Origin: DASUVM01 sp036378955
GTDB lineage: Bacteria; Patescibacteriota; Saccharimonadia; Saccharimonadales; Saccharimonadaceae
Direction of reading: 5' to 3'
Length of the DNA stretch: 64,000 bases
Assembly: GCA_036378955.1 (NCBI GenBank)
Contig: DASUVM010000003.1
Location: forward strand, 1 to 64,000
How positions within the stretch are numbered: position 1 is the stretch's first letter; the number at the start of each line of letters is the position of its first letter. This document shows, in pieces, positions 42,751 through 51,395 of this stretch. Under the pieces are notes generated by a model. That model worked only from the letters and a program-made list of their open reading frames with translations. It ran no database searches and had not been told where the DNA came from. A program made the position numbers and the translations under genes.

Positions 42751-43536
42751 TTAAGCTAACGTTTGCGGTTTACTGTTTGTTTGAGTAAGAGTAAATAGCT
42801 CGTTGGCGTTGTGAGTGCTCGCCTCGGCAATTTCTTTGAGCGAAATACCGTAAAGTTCACTGAGATACTTAGCAATACACACCACATACGCTGGCTCGTT
42901 GATAGTACCACGAAGCGGCACTGGCGTCAAGAAGGGCGCATCGGTTTCTAACAGTAGTTTTTCTTTCGGGATTCGCTTAAACATTGTAATTTGGTCATCA
43001 ACTTTCGTGAATGTGCTAATGCCATTAACACCAATGTATAAATTTCGCTGTAACGCTTTTTCAAGATGCGCAGCCGTATCAGTAAAGCTATGTAACACGC
43101 CGCGAATACCCTGGTATTCGTCGAATATCGGCCAAAAATCATCAAATGCTTCACGCACATGAAAAATGAGTGGTTTATGGTATGCCAGCGCCAGCTCAAT
43201 CTGTTGGCGAAAGGCTTTTATTTGCACATCACGCGGCGAATGATGGTAATAATAGTCGAGCCCACATTCGCCAACCGCCACAACTTTTGGCTCGGTGATT
43301 AGTTTTTCTAGCTCGGTAGTGTCGTTCAATTTCGCCTCATGCGGGTGAACACCTAAACTAGCCCAAGCACTTTCATGCCCTTTGGCAAAACTAACCGCCC
43401 GTTGGCTGCTAGCTACATCTGTTCCCACGCAAATTAATTTATATACGTCGGCCTCAAGCGCAGCCTTATATGCCTGCGTGCTGTCTTTAGGGTAATCGGC
43501 TTCATGAATATGGCAGTGGGTATCTATAAGTTGCAT
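42751..43536 (-). CDS. tatD: TatD-family metal-dependent hydrolase
   Basis: 261 residues, normal. It is a TIM-barrel metallo-DNase: metal ligands in LIDTHCHIHE, ECGLDYYYHHSP, IFHVREAF, VLHSFTDTAAHLEK and LLETDAPFLTPVPLRG. Members trim damaged DNA 3' to 5'. A TATAGT box lies eight bases before the ATG, just after a terminator, so this is a transcription start. It heads a three-gene run with two hypothetical proteins. Confidence 0.93.
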   Translation of the reverse strand: MQLIDTHCHIHEADYPKDSTQAYKAALEADVYKLICVGTDVASSQRAVSFAKGHESAWASLGVHPHEAKLNDTTELEKLITEPKVVAVGECGLDYYYHHSPRDVQIKAFRQQIELALAYHKPLIFHVREAFDDFWPIFDEYQGIRGVLHSFTDTAAHLEKALQRNLYIGVNGISTFTKVDDQITMFKRIPKEKLLLETDAPFLTPVPLRGTINEPAYVVCIAKYLSELYGISLKEIAEASTHNANELFTLTQTNSKPQTLA

Positions 43537-43544
43537 CGGTTCTT

Positions 43545-43550
43545 ACTATA
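43545..43550 (-). promoter_or_regulatory. -10 box of tatD
   Basis: TATAGT on the minus strand, eight bases before ATG 43536 and directly after the upstream terminator. Confidence 0.55.
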
Positions 43551-43555
43551 ACAAA

Positions 43556-43572
43556 AACGCCCTTTCGGCGTT
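43556..43572 (-). terminator. intrinsic terminator before tatD
   Basis: AACGCC (43556-43561) / GGCGTT (43567-43572) with loop GAAAG and a TTTTG tract on the minus strand. Confidence 0.75.
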
Positions 43573-43717
43573 AAGATGAATTCCGAGGTCGGATCTTGGC
43601 TGTTCCCAGCATCGGCTGATTCAATACCGGCACCGATGCATGAACCACGATCTGAACCTTTCCTGTAGAAGGTCAACGATGTCCAGTAGCTACTAATAGC
43701 GTTATTGAGCCATAAAG

Positions 43718-44416
43718 TCAAACATCGGCCACTCTCGCGTTAGATATACGAGAGTGGCCTCTAGGCATCGTCTTAAAAATTGGCTGTGCTATAGCATAAG
43801 CACACTCACTACCCCAGCCGCAAGGGGCCATAAGCAGGAATGCCTTACTGCGGTCAGACCAAAGGCGGTTGCGATGTAGCCAGTCTGCCAACTTGTGCAA
43901 GCGCCGGCCCTTTTCGCGGACTTTCGCCAACTCTATTTGGTCTTGCTTGGCAATTTCAAGCGCGTCAAGAATTTCATCTCCAGTCCGGCTAGGCCGACCG
44001 CCACGTCGATCGTACATGCCGCCCCAGGCAATACAACCAATAGCCGCAATCGTCAACAGCAATGGCGGCAAGAAAGGCATGACGCTTTTGGTTCCGAACA
44101 TGGCAGCACCGACAAACCCAAGCACTCCCACCTCAATCGTCAACGTGTGGTTGGTTGATTGTGCCGCGATCTTTTCAGATTCTGTGCGATCCTTCAACCG
44201 TTCGGTGAAAACCGCCTCGATCTTTTCTAGCTGCTCGGGCTTTAGCTCATTAAGTGCTACCGTCTGCTCCTCGAGCGAAGCTCTCGTAAACGGGTTCTCC
44301 TTTGCAATAAAGAAAAGCCCATGCCACGAAACTACCAGACGCCATGGAGCCAAGACAACCCAGGCAACTGATCGCCAGACGGGCTTCTTCGCCGGAGTCT
44401 CTTTTTCGCCCTCCAT
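43718..44416 (-). CDS. two-helix membrane protein, 232 aa
   Basis: The start is ATG 44416 (MEGEKETPAKKP), after a G-rich Shine-Dalgarno; the longer frame looks noncoding. It has an N-terminal hydrophobic part (WVVLAPWRLVVSWHGLFFI), a helical section with KPEQLEKIEAVFTERLKDR, then a hairpin of two membrane helices (VGVLGFVGAAMF, PFLPPLLLTIAAIGCIAW) and a basic cytoplasmic tail. This soluble-plus-2TM layout recalls SLATT-type effectors, but no motif confirms it. The G+C content is high. A perfect hairpin spans the last codons. Confidence 0.55.
   Translation of the reverse strand: MEGEKETPAKKPVWRSVAWVVLAPWRLVVSWHGLFFIAKENPFTRASLEEQTVALNELKPEQLEKIEAVFTERLKDRTESEKIAAQSTNHTLTIEVGVLGFVGAAMFGTKSVMPFLPPLLLTIAAIGCIAWGGMYDRRGGRPSRTGDEILDALEIAKQDQIELAKVREKGRRLHKLADWLHRNRLWSDRSKAFLLMAPCGWGSECAYAIAQPIFKTMPRGHSRISNARVADV
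43727..43759 (-). other. hairpin inside the 3' end of the coding region
   Basis: Perfect 11-bp stem GGCCACTCTCG (43727-43737) / CGAGAGTGGCC (43749-43759), 11-nt loop, ending nine bases before the stop of the 43718 gene. Coding and hairpin functions overlap, or the gene ends in a decayed terminator. Confidence 0.65.
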
Positions 44417-44487
44417 TGTTACACATCCCCATTCCTGTAGACTGATGCCCGGTGAATATATACAACAAATACTGAGAAAAAGCAAGT

Positions 44488-45987
44488 TTAGGGCTGGGAA
44501 GCCGGTGTTTGACCAGGCTCGACTTTTGGCGCTCGTGGGTCAATGGTGTGCTGATAAATTTTCGGGAACAAAACTCCTTCAATCGGCTGCACCGTTTCGC
44601 CGCCCAGGCAAGTTTTAATAGCGTCAGCGGTGTGTGGCAAAAATGGCGCCAACAGGTCAGCTATTTGCGTTAAACTCCCTGCGGCGTAGCTTAAGATCTC
44701 TTGCAAGTGCTCTTCGTCGTTTTCTTTGGCAACCTTCCAGGGTTTTACCTCTTCAAGGTAACCGTTAAGCTGGCGCACCATGTTCCATACCTCGCCGAAA
44801 GCATCGTTAAGACGAAGCTGCTGCATGGCTTCGTGATAGGCATTAGCGTCATGAACCGCCCGGGTAATCTTGCCGATTGCCCCCTGTTGGTAACGAGTGA
44901 TCATAGCCGCAATACGCTGCACCAGGTTACCCAACTCATTGCCAAGCTCGCCGTTATAGGCAGCTTCGAATTTTTCCCAGGTGAAATCGCCATCGTCAAG
45001 TGTCGGGATGTGCCGCAAAAAGAAATAGCGAAAAGCATCAACACCGTAGCTGTTGACAATCTCAATTGGATCAACCACATTACCAATGGTTTTGCTCATC
45101 TTGGTACCGCCAACGTTCACAAAGCCGTGCACCAACAGTTGTTTTGGCAACGGCAAACCAAGGCCAATTAACATCGCTGGCCAGATAGCAGCGTGAAAGC
45201 GCAGAATATCTTTACCAACAATTTGTACGTTCGCCGGCCAAAAGGTTTTGAAGTTTTCGCCATCAGGATAGCCCAGCACGGTAATGTAATTAGCCAGCGC
45301 ATCGATCCAGACATACATTACCTGCGAATCATCACCAGGCACCGGCACGCCCCAGCTAAGGTGTTTTTTGGGCCGCGAAATGCTAATATCTTCAAGCCCT
45401 TTTTCGATTAAATTCAAGATTTCATGGCGGCGAAAGATTGGCTGAATATCAAGCGTGCCAGTTTCAATCGCTTCTTTTAGCTGAATACTAAACTCACTTA
45501 ACCTGAGGTAATAATTTTCTTCACTCAGCTGCTGGTACGGCTGGTTATGGATTGGGCAAACACCGTTATTAGCGGCCGCCTCTTTGGGTGTCACGAATGC
45601 CTCGCAACCAACACAGTAAAGTCCTTCGTATGTTCCCTTATAAATGTATGGCTGCAATTTTTGCCAAATTAACTGCACAACCTGCTTATGTTCGGGGTTA
45701 GAAGTGCGAATAAAAGCGTCGTATTGTACGTTCAAGGCTTCGAGCATGACATGAAAAGCCGGCACCATTTGATCGGTGTAGGCTTGCGGCTCTAACCCTG
45801 CCTCTTCGGCCTTGAGGGCAATTTTATTACCATGCTCATCAGTACCGACCTGAAAAAATACGTTTTCACCCAAACTTTTATGATAGCGCGCCAAAGTATC
45901 ACCCAACATGTAGTCCATAGCATTACCAATGTGCGGTTTAGCGTTGACGTATGGAATGGCGGTAGTGACATAAAAATTTTCTGCCAT
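44488..45987 (-). CDS. metG: methionyl-tRNA synthetase
   Basis: 499 residues from ATG 45987, after AAGGAG; the upstream 27 codons of the open frame are rejected. The class I signature is HIGN in YVNAKPHIGNAMDY, the zinc-binding knuckle CVGCEAF...CPIHNQ is present, and the signature loop KMSKT lies in GGTKMSKTIGNVVDP. The C-terminal anticodon-binding helices end without the tRNA-binding EMAP-like domain found in longer MetRS. It charges initiator and elongator tRNA-Met. It is the upstream neighbour of the 2TM gene. Confidence 0.96.
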   Translation of the reverse strand: MAENFYVTTAIPYVNAKPHIGNAMDYMLGDTLARYHKSLGENVFFQVGTDEHGNKIALKAEEAGLEPQAYTDQMVPAFHVMLEALNVQYDAFIRTSNPEHKQVVQLIWQKLQPYIYKGTYEGLYCVGCEAFVTPKEAAANNGVCPIHNQPYQQLSEENYYLRLSEFSIQLKEAIETGTLDIQPIFRRHEILNLIEKGLEDISISRPKKHLSWGVPVPGDDSQVMYVWIDALANYITVLGYPDGENFKTFWPANVQIVGKDILRFHAAIWPAMLIGLGLPLPKQLLVHGFVNVGGTKMSKTIGNVVDPIEIVNSYGVDAFRYFFLRHIPTLDDGDFTWEKFEAAYNGELGNELGNLVQRIAAMITRYQQGAIGKITRAVHDANAYHEAMQQLRLNDAFGEVWNMVRQLNGYLEEVKPWKVAKENDEEHLQEILSYAAGSLTQIADLLAPFLPHTADAIKTCLGGETVQPIEGVLFPKIYQHTIDPRAPKVEPGQTPASQP

Positions 45988-46173
45988 TGCTATGAACTCC
46001 TTGTTAGTAACGTGGTTTATTGTAACAGAAGTTAACAGAGTAAGGAATGTCGAAAATAGTAGGCTCAACCAACATCAAAGGCTTTGGCAAACTCAGTAAG
46101 ATGGTAGCCACACCTAGACTTATCCACTTGAATATGCTCAAATAGCTACCGGATGGTCGACTAGATCGGGGAA

Positions 46174-46995
46174 ATGATGACAAAGGAAGTTTCGCCCGCC
46201 AAAGCCAAAAAAGCCCAAAGGACAAAATATTGGTGGCAGCTATGGCGTCCCAAGCCCAAGAAGAAGGAGCTCACCGAGGCAGAAAAACAAGCGCAGCTTA
46301 AAGCAATCCGTGAGAAAGACCAGGAACTTCTCGCTGAAGCTCTCTCCAGTCTCGAAGGCCCCTACGGTATCTACGCCCAAAGACGGCCACAATGGGAAAG
46401 GGAGGTTACAAAGACACTTCACGCCCGGTGGCAAGCCGAGTGGGCAGCACGAGAAGAGATGAGCGCAGAGGCAGCACGGCGCGGCATCACAGATTTCGTC
46501 CCGCCGCCTTATCCGCAAACAAGCAGACTAGACATCGAAAAAGAGTTCGCAGAGAAAGCTGCGAATGACTTGGCCGCACTCAACGCCGAGCTAGGCTCGA
46601 TGCAAGTCCGCACCAGCATTGTTATGACAATCGCCACGGTGCTGTTCGCGGTCTACACCCTCACCTCTGGCGAGAACGAGACAACCGGTGCACTTGTGGG
46701 TCTTGGCCTCCTTGGCCTCGCCCTGCTCTTCAATGGTGTTGCGTTTGCCTGTGCGATCTCTCCACTGGCACCGCCATTTCGGCGAGCCTGGAAGAGTCCC
46801 TACGACAAACGACACATTCGCACCTTGATCGTGCGTGATTACTTTACCTCATGGTGCCACGACAACTGGCTCGGCGAGCGGCGAACACCCATTATTACAA
46901 AATACAAGAAGATGCACGCTCTTGCCGTTCCACTACTGAAGGGGGTAGCCGTAGTCGCGGTACCGGGCACAATTCTTGGCTTCATCTTTCCTTAG
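46174..46995 (+). CDS. membrane protein with helical N-terminus and 2TM hairpin, 273 aa
   Basis: The N-terminus is strongly basic and helical (KAKKAQRTKYWWQLWRPKPK, ELTEAEKQAQLKAIREKD), followed by a long helical stretch and then two hydrophobic helices (TSIVMTIATVLFAVYTLTSG and LVGLGLLGLALLFNGVAFA). A soluble C-terminus has RRAWKSPYDKRHIRTLIVRD and one more hydrophobic end. The layout is similar to the 43718 gene, though the sequences differ. It is GC-rich, with a hairpin after the stop. No family is known. Confidence 0.6.
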   Translation: MMTKEVSPAKAKKAQRTKYWWQLWRPKPKKKELTEAEKQAQLKAIREKDQELLAEALSSLEGPYGIYAQRRPQWEREVTKTLHARWQAEWAAREEMSAEAARRGITDFVPPPYPQTSRLDIEKEFAEKAANDLAALNAELGSMQVRTSIVMTIATVLFAVYTLTSGENETTGALVGLGLLGLALLFNGVAFACAISPLAPPFRRAWKSPYDKRHIRTLIVRDYFTSWCHDNWLGERRTPIITKYKKMHALAVPLLKGVAVVAVPGTILGFIFP

Positions 46996-47008
46996 TTTGA
47001 TCATCGCG

Positions 47009-47046
47009 ATGCTCCCCCTCCTCTATACATGAGTGAGGGGTGAGCA
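47009..47046 (+). terminator. terminal hairpin
   Basis: ATGCTCCCCCTC (47009-47020) pairs with GAGGGGTGAGCAT (47034-47046) with one bulge, starting 14 bp after the stop of the 46174 gene. It is followed by TGTAAAAGTT rather than a U-tract. Confidence 0.6.
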
Positions 47047-47141
47047 TTGTAAAAGTTACTGCTATCGACTAAACTGCAAGGCCTCGTAGTTTACGCACAA
47101 TATCTTCTCAAAGAACCCCAAAAGCCAAGCACCAACCCTCG

Positions 47142-47807
47142 CTAGGCAATTCTTGATAATTCTTCAGGCCGCCTTGCCCGAAAAAGGGTGTACCACCGCC
47201 TATTTTTAAATTGTAGCCCCGTTACCGTTGTGTTACCGTGCGGTGCCGTTAGCTTAGCGAAGCTGTCGTAGCCCCAAGCATCGGCGGGCCAGCCATCGAT
47301 TGCCGCTAAAAGACAAGTAATCGCAACGCGATGACTCACAACAAAGATTGTCTGAGCCTCAGAGCGCGCCTCTTCAAGCCAACTGAGCATGCCCTCGGCA
47401 ACATCTCGGCGCGAACCGCCGTCACCCTCGGGGTGGGTTATTTTAAAATCAATGCCCTCAGCCTCAATACCTTGGCGCGCCAGGGTGCTATATTCACTAG
47501 AACGCTCTTTGCCCTCCCAGCCACCCTGGGACATTTCATTCAGGCGATCGTCTTCTTGAGCAATTTGCCCCTTTCGCCCCATTGTATCAAGCGCAAGCCG
47601 GGCTGTTTGCTTTGCCCGTTCTGCCCGTGAACTCGCGACGAGCTGCGGTAACAGATTAATTCTTTTAAGGTGTTTGCCGAGTGTGCTCGCCTGCTTCAAG
47701 CCTTTTGTGGTTGGGGGAGACTCAAGCGAAAGCCCCGCCACCATTCCAGGCTGCACATTTGTTTCGGCCTCACCATGCCGAGCTAGATATACTAATGTCT
47801 CTGTCAT
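47142..47807 (-). CDS. histidine phosphatase (phosphoglycerate-mutase-like)
   Basis: 221 residues. It has a branch-1 histidine phosphatase fold: the RHG motif in YLARHGEAETN (His10 nucleophile), ASSRAERAKQTARLA, the Glu in LNEMSQGGWEG, and a second His in VVSHRVAIT. It could act as cofactor-dependent phosphoglycerate mutase or a broader phosphatase; the short length and lack of a typical loop favour a general phosphatase. It is a minus-strand neighbour of the YfiH gene, with about 50 bp between. Confidence 0.88.
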   Translation of the reverse strand: MTETLVYLARHGEAETNVQPGMVAGLSLESPPTTKGLKQASTLGKHLKRINLLPQLVASSRAERAKQTARLALDTMGRKGQIAQEDDRLNEMSQGGWEGKERSSEYSTLARQGIEAEGIDFKITHPEGDGGSRRDVAEGMLSWLEEARSEAQTIFVVSHRVAITCLLAAIDGWPADAWGYDSFAKLTAPHGNTTVTGLQFKNRRWYTLFRARRPEELSRIA

Positions 47808-47859
47808 ATGTCAAGTTTGGCTTATCGTATCAAATTAAAGAGCAATTACCAACTTAGAC

Positions 47860-48636
47860 CTACTGGAGAAAGGCTACAACGGCAAAACGGCCAGCTTTTT
47901 CTGCCTCACCGTGGGTTTTGTAGCGGTAGTGTGAGGGGTAGTCGGCGTGTGCCGCCGTATCAATTTGTGCATGCTCAATCTGTTCTTTTGGCACACCGGC
48001 TTGTTGCAACTGGTGTATGTTATAGCCCTGCAAGTCAACCAGCCAACCTTCGCCCTGTTTTTGCGAGAATGGCTGCCAGGTTGCATCACTAGCAAATGCA
48101 AAGGTGTGCAGCCAATACGAATCGCCACTGATACTGGGGCTAATCCATACAAAGATATCTTGAGGATGAGTGCCGTAGCTCTCTTTCATATGCTCTATTG
48201 CTTTGGTCGCTAAATTTGCAAATGTGGCTTGCCGGCCAAGATGCACCACACCGAGCACCGCGTTTTTAGCATTGTAGAGCACCACACCGCCGCAATCAGC
48301 CAACGGTAAGAACAGGCCAAGCTGCTTAGTGCTTGTAAATAGCGCATCGGCCAGAACACCGTCGCCAGGCTGACTCATCCCTCTGCCCTGTGCCGTAGCA
48401 TCAACTGTTTGTATGCGTGTATAGCTTATATTCTCGCCGTAGGTCACCCAAAGCAGGGTCGTTTGCTCGAGTTTTAAGCCAACCTCTGCCAGCCAACGAG
48501 CACGGTTATGTCTTACCTCTTCGATCGTGGCTTTACCTGGCATCGGGCCAAAACTCATATGACCGTTCAGGAGGCTCGAAGCCGCCACCTTCACTGGTAA
48601 ATCTTTAAAAATAGATGGCTGATGAGCTGGTATCAT
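47860..48636 (-). CDS. YfiH-family (polyphenol oxidase/purine nucleosidase-like) protein
   Basis: 258 residues, family DUF152. The canonical ADCxPxxL and HxGWRG motifs appear as LADCGGVVLYNAKNAVLGVV and VVHLGRQATFANLA, so the Trp-Arg of the second motif is changed to Leu-Gly-Arg. A later HADYPSHYRYKTHGEAEKAGR provides the third metal ligand region. YfiH enzymes have been reported as adenosine deaminase/purine nucleoside phosphorylases. A TATAAT lies six bases before the ATG, hence a likely leaderless transcript. It is divergent from the 95-aa gene. Confidence 0.85.
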   Translation of the reverse strand: MIPAHQPSIFKDLPVKVAASSLLNGHMSFGPMPGKATIEEVRHNRARWLAEVGLKLEQTTLLWVTYGENISYTRIQTVDATAQGRGMSQPGDGVLADALFTSTKQLGLFLPLADCGGVVLYNAKNAVLGVVHLGRQATFANLATKAIEHMKESYGTHPQDIFVWISPSISGDSYWLHTFAFASDATWQPFSQKQGEGWLVDLQGYNIHQLQQAGVPKEQIEHAQIDTAAHADYPSHYRYKTHGEAEKAGRFAVVAFLQ

Positions 48637-48642
48637 GATTGG

Positions 48643-48648
48643 ATTATA
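48643..48648 (-). promoter_or_regulatory. -10 box of the YfiH gene, leaderless
   Basis: TATAAT on the minus strand, six bases before ATG 48636. Confidence 0.6.
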
Positions 48649-48654
48649 CTCTAT

Positions 48655-48683
48655 TTGACACTACATGAGTGTTGTGTTATTAT
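48655..48683 (+). promoter_or_regulatory. strong sigma70-type promoter of the 95-aa gene
   Basis: TTGACA (48655-48660), 17-bp spacer, TATTAT (48678-48683). Same boxes and spacing as the promoters at 22707 and 25480. Confidence 0.75.
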
Positions 48684-48738
48684 AGTAGAACACTTTGTTG
48701 AGGAGGAGTACCTCCAAAGTCGCTCTCTGTTCAATAAT

Positions 48739-48787
48739 ATGGCTGGATGCAAGTATATGAAAATATCGTATCTTTGCACCCAGCCAT
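48739..48787 (+). other. leader hairpin before the 95-aa gene
   Basis: ATGGCTGG (48739-48746) / CCAGCCAT (48780-48787), with TGCAA/TTGCA pairing inside. It ends about 10 bases before the Shine-Dalgarno. A smaller GGAG...CTCC hairpin is near 48700. Likely stabilising or regulatory. Confidence 0.6.
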
Positions 48788-48811
48788 AGAGGATAACGAA
48801 GGGGCAAAGCT

Positions 48812-49099
48812 ATGCAAAGCACAGTTACCCGTGAAGTGCTCGAAGCGCTCTACAAAGAAAACCCGGCCGCCGCCATCGAAGCCGCCCTGGCAGCGATGGA
48901 CAATGGATCGCCAGGTTTCGACGTTGCCGCTGAGTTCCTGGGAAGAAACAATCCGTACGAAAACGGTGACGCCACCGACATTCTCACCCTGCTGCCTCCC
49001 GGCGACGAGATGGCAGAGCTGCTCAGGTTTTGGAGAGATGACGTTAACAGCGAGGCCTTCCGGCCCGCCGGCGGCGAAGAACTCCTTCTGACAGCCTGA
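48812..49099 (+). CDS. GC-rich hypothetical protein, 95 aa
   Basis: A soluble, acidic alpha-helical protein: VTREVLEALYKENPAAAIEA, then EFLGRNNPYENGDATDIL and EMAELLRFWRDDVNSEAF. ATG 48812 follows AAGGGG by eight bases. No family is recognised. The third-position G/C bias is strong relative to its neighbours. The gene has its own strong promoter, a structured leader and a terminal hairpin, like the 22057 gene. Confidence 0.6.
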   Translation: MQSTVTREVLEALYKENPAAAIEAALAAMDNGSPGFDVAAEFLGRNNPYENGDATDILTLLPPGDEMAELLRFWRDDVNSEAFRPAGGEELLLTA

Positions 49100-49123
49100 C
49101 CTCCCCACCCACAACAGAGAGCT

Positions 49124-49172
49124 CCGGGAGCAGACGCCGAGAGACGCACCGCGCCTCACCGTCTGTTCCCGG
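49124..49172 (+). terminator. GC-rich terminal hairpin
   Basis: CCGGGAGCAGACG (49124-49136) pairs fully with CGTCTGTTCCCGG (49160-49172), counting one G-U. A second hairpin follows: CAGTTCC (49173-49179) / GGAACTG (49202-49208), then CTTTCTCC. Together they probably end the 48812 transcript. Confidence 0.65.
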
Positions 49173-49302
49173 CAGTTCCCAAGTTCACTAAAGTGAGTTT
49201 AGGAACTGGGCTTTCTCCAACAGCGCAGCCAAGAAGTAGCTTGGCTTCATATTTTTCTAACTGCAGAAGTTTGATAATTTCATCATCAAGCAAACCACCA
49301 AT

Positions 49303-50568
49303 CTACACTCCTCTGCGAACCTTGCTTGGTATACGATGCCTCAATGAGCTAATAAGATAAAGTGAACCTGTTATAAGCAGGGTTTTTTCGGGGCGGTTCA
49401 GCAGTGTATTTAAGGCGTCTGCCGCATCAGGCTGCACTTCGGTGCTTTTAATTTTCTGGCGAGCCGCCAGATCGGCGAGCTCGGTGGCAGCACATGAACG
49501 TAAGCGTTTGAGATCTTGACCAGCCGTGAACTCAGGGATGATGAGGTGGCTGGTTATTGGCTGTAAAATACGCAGCGAAGCTGCAATTTTCGCCCGCGGC
49601 GCTTGTTTAAAGTTAGCTAGCACGGCTGCCGAGGCAATGCCCTGTTGCTGCAATGCGCTCACCAGCGCCTCGAGCTCTTGCGGGTTATGGGCGCCGTCAA
49701 TAATGAGCGCTTTATCGCGATAATGGTAGATCTCCCACCGCCCGGGCGGAGTGTGTATAGCGGCGCGTTCTAATTGCACTTCAGCTGGCAGTGCAAAACT
49801 ATCTCGCTGCTGCAGATAATGAAGGGCTGCTTTTGCGAGCGACCAGTTGCGTTTTTGAAACTCTGTTAATTTTTTTGGCGCATCTGGTTCACGCACAATA
49901 GTAACACTTGCCTGTCGTTTTTTAGCTGCTTGTTGTATAACGGCGATGATCTCTTTTGGCTGCTCAAGCATCAACACTTGGTTATGCGGCTGTATGATAC
50001 CAGCTTTTTGGGCGGCAATTTCGGCTATTGTTTCACCTAAAATCTCAGTATGATCAAGCCCTATTTCAGTTATAACGCACAGCTTATCTGCTCGTGTCAC
50101 CACATTTGTGCCGTCGAGCAGCCCGCCAAGGCCAGTCTCAATCACCGCATAGTCAACCTTTTCTTCGGCGAATACCCAATATGCCAGTGCCACCAGCAAT
50201 TCAAAATAAGTCGGCTGCAAACCAGATTGCCCAACCAGGGGCAAAAACTGATTAACATAGAATAAAAAACGTGCTTCACTCAGCGGCTGGCCATTAAGTT
50301 GCACCCGTTCGTTAATGCCAGTAATGTGCGGCGAAATGGTCAGGCCGGTACGCTGCCCCGCCAACTCGAGCATGCTACACAGAAAATAGGCAGTTGATGT
50401 CTTGCCAGATGTGCCGGCAACATGAATAACGTTTAGCGTATCTTGCGGGTTACCCAAAAATTCCATTAACTTCCGCATGCGACCGAGCTGATACTTGCCC
50501 TTCATGTCAAGCGGCGAGAATGCCAAGAGCGCGGTTCGGGCCGCTGCCAAAGTTTGCAACTGTTTCAT
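49303..50568 (-). CDS. folC: folylpolyglutamate synthase/dihydrofolate synthase
   Basis: 421 residues, a Mur-ligase fold. The ATP loop is HVAGTSGKTSTAYFL (about 49-63), the Gln/His of the omega loop follow in SPHITGINERVQLNG, and FELLVALAYWVF, ETGLGGLLDGTN and a D-GAHNPQE motif (IIDGAHNPQE, about 294) are present. It adds glutamate to dihydropteroate/folate. The start overlaps the folP stop by four bases. It is the third gene of rsmA-folP-folC. Confidence 0.93.
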   Translation of the reverse strand: MKQLQTLAAARTALLAFSPLDMKGKYQLGRMRKLMEFLGNPQDTLNVIHVAGTSGKTSTAYFLCSMLELAGQRTGLTISPHITGINERVQLNGQPLSEARFLFYVNQFLPLVGQSGLQPTYFELLVALAYWVFAEEKVDYAVIETGLGGLLDGTNVVTRADKLCVITEIGLDHTEILGETIAEIAAQKAGIIQPHNQVLMLEQPKEIIAVIQQAAKKRQASVTIVREPDAPKKLTEFQKRNWSLAKAALHYLQQRDSFALPAEVQLERAAIHTPPGRWEIYHYRDKALIIDGAHNPQELEALVSALQQQGIASAAVLANFKQAPRAKIAASLRILQPITSHLIIPEFTAGQDLKRLRSCAATELADLAARQKIKSTEVQPDAADALNTLLNRPEKTLLITGSLYLISSLRHRIPSKVRRGV

Positions 50569-51395
50569 AGCACTACCTCTCGCTGGCCAAGCATGGCCTC
50601 AACGATTGCCCGGGTTTCTATAGCGGCCTTTACATCATGCACACGAATAATGGCCGCGCCGCTCAGCATAGCCTGGGTGTGTACCACTATGGTGCCGACG
50701 GCTCGCTCTTCAACCGGTGCAACCTCGCCGTTCTTTACCAAGGCTTTGCCAATAAAGCTCTTGTTGGAAGCGCCGTAGAGCACACGAAAGCCAAGCTCAG
50801 TAAATGATTTTAGCCGATAAGTTAATGCAAAACTTTGCTGCGCTGTTTTAGCAAAACCAATGCCGGGGTCGATAATTATCTGCTCGGGCCTCACCCCGGC
50901 TGCTTGCAGTTCAACCGTACGTTTCTTAAAAAAATCGATCACATCAGGCACGACACCACCGGGGTAATCGGTGAGTTTCGACATGTTTTGGGGTGTACCA
51001 CGCATGTGCATCACCACAATATCACAACCAGACTCAATGGCTAATTGCACCATTTGTTGGTTAGAAAAACCGGTGACGTCATTCAGTAATGTCGCGCCCG
51101 CCCCAAGCGCCGCTCTGGCAACAGCTGGCTTAAAGGTATCGACTGAGATGGGAATGTCGGCCGACAGTTCTCTCGCCAGCTGAATAGCTGGTACAACACG
51201 GGCAATTTCAGTTTGTTCATTAATAATCTCGGCACCAGGCCGGGTGCTCTGCCCGCCGATATCAAGCAGGTCGGCACCCTCTTGCAAGGCTTGCTCCAGT
51301 CGCCGTCTGACGGCACCAGTATCTGTCACCCGCACGCCATCACCCGAAAACGAATCGGGTGAAGTATTAATAATGGCCATTATTTTTACTGCCAT
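50565..51395 (-). CDS. folP: dihydropteroate synthase
   Basis: 276 residues, a TIM barrel. Signatures in order: IINTSPDSFSGDG (about 7-19), DIGGQSTRPGAE, NDVTGFS, VVMHMRGTPQNM, DPGIGFAKT (about 172-180), GASNKSFIG and RVHDV near the C-terminus. It condenses pABA with the pterin diphosphate and is the sulfonamide target. It starts directly after the rsmA stop. Presence with folC implies at least partial folate synthesis or pABA/pterin salvage. Confidence 0.95.
   Translation of the reverse strand: MAVKIMAIINTSPDSFSGDGVRVTDTGAVRRRLEQALQEGADLLDIGGQSTRPGAEIINEQTEIARVVPAIQLARELSADIPISVDTFKPAVARAALGAGATLLNDVTGFSNQQMVQLAIESGCDIVVMHMRGTPQNMSKLTDYPGGVVPDVIDFFKKRTVELQAAGVRPEQIIIDPGIGFAKTAQQSFALTYRLKSFTELGFRVLYGASNKSFIGKALVKNGEVAPVEERAVGTIVVHTQAMLSGAAIIRVHDVKAAIETRAIVEAMLGQREVVL

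Noticed and set aside
45988..46173. Possible small gene between metG and the 273-aa gene
   Set aside because: No frame with a start, ribosome site and sensible composition was found in this gap, which looks like a divergent promoter region without clear boxes.
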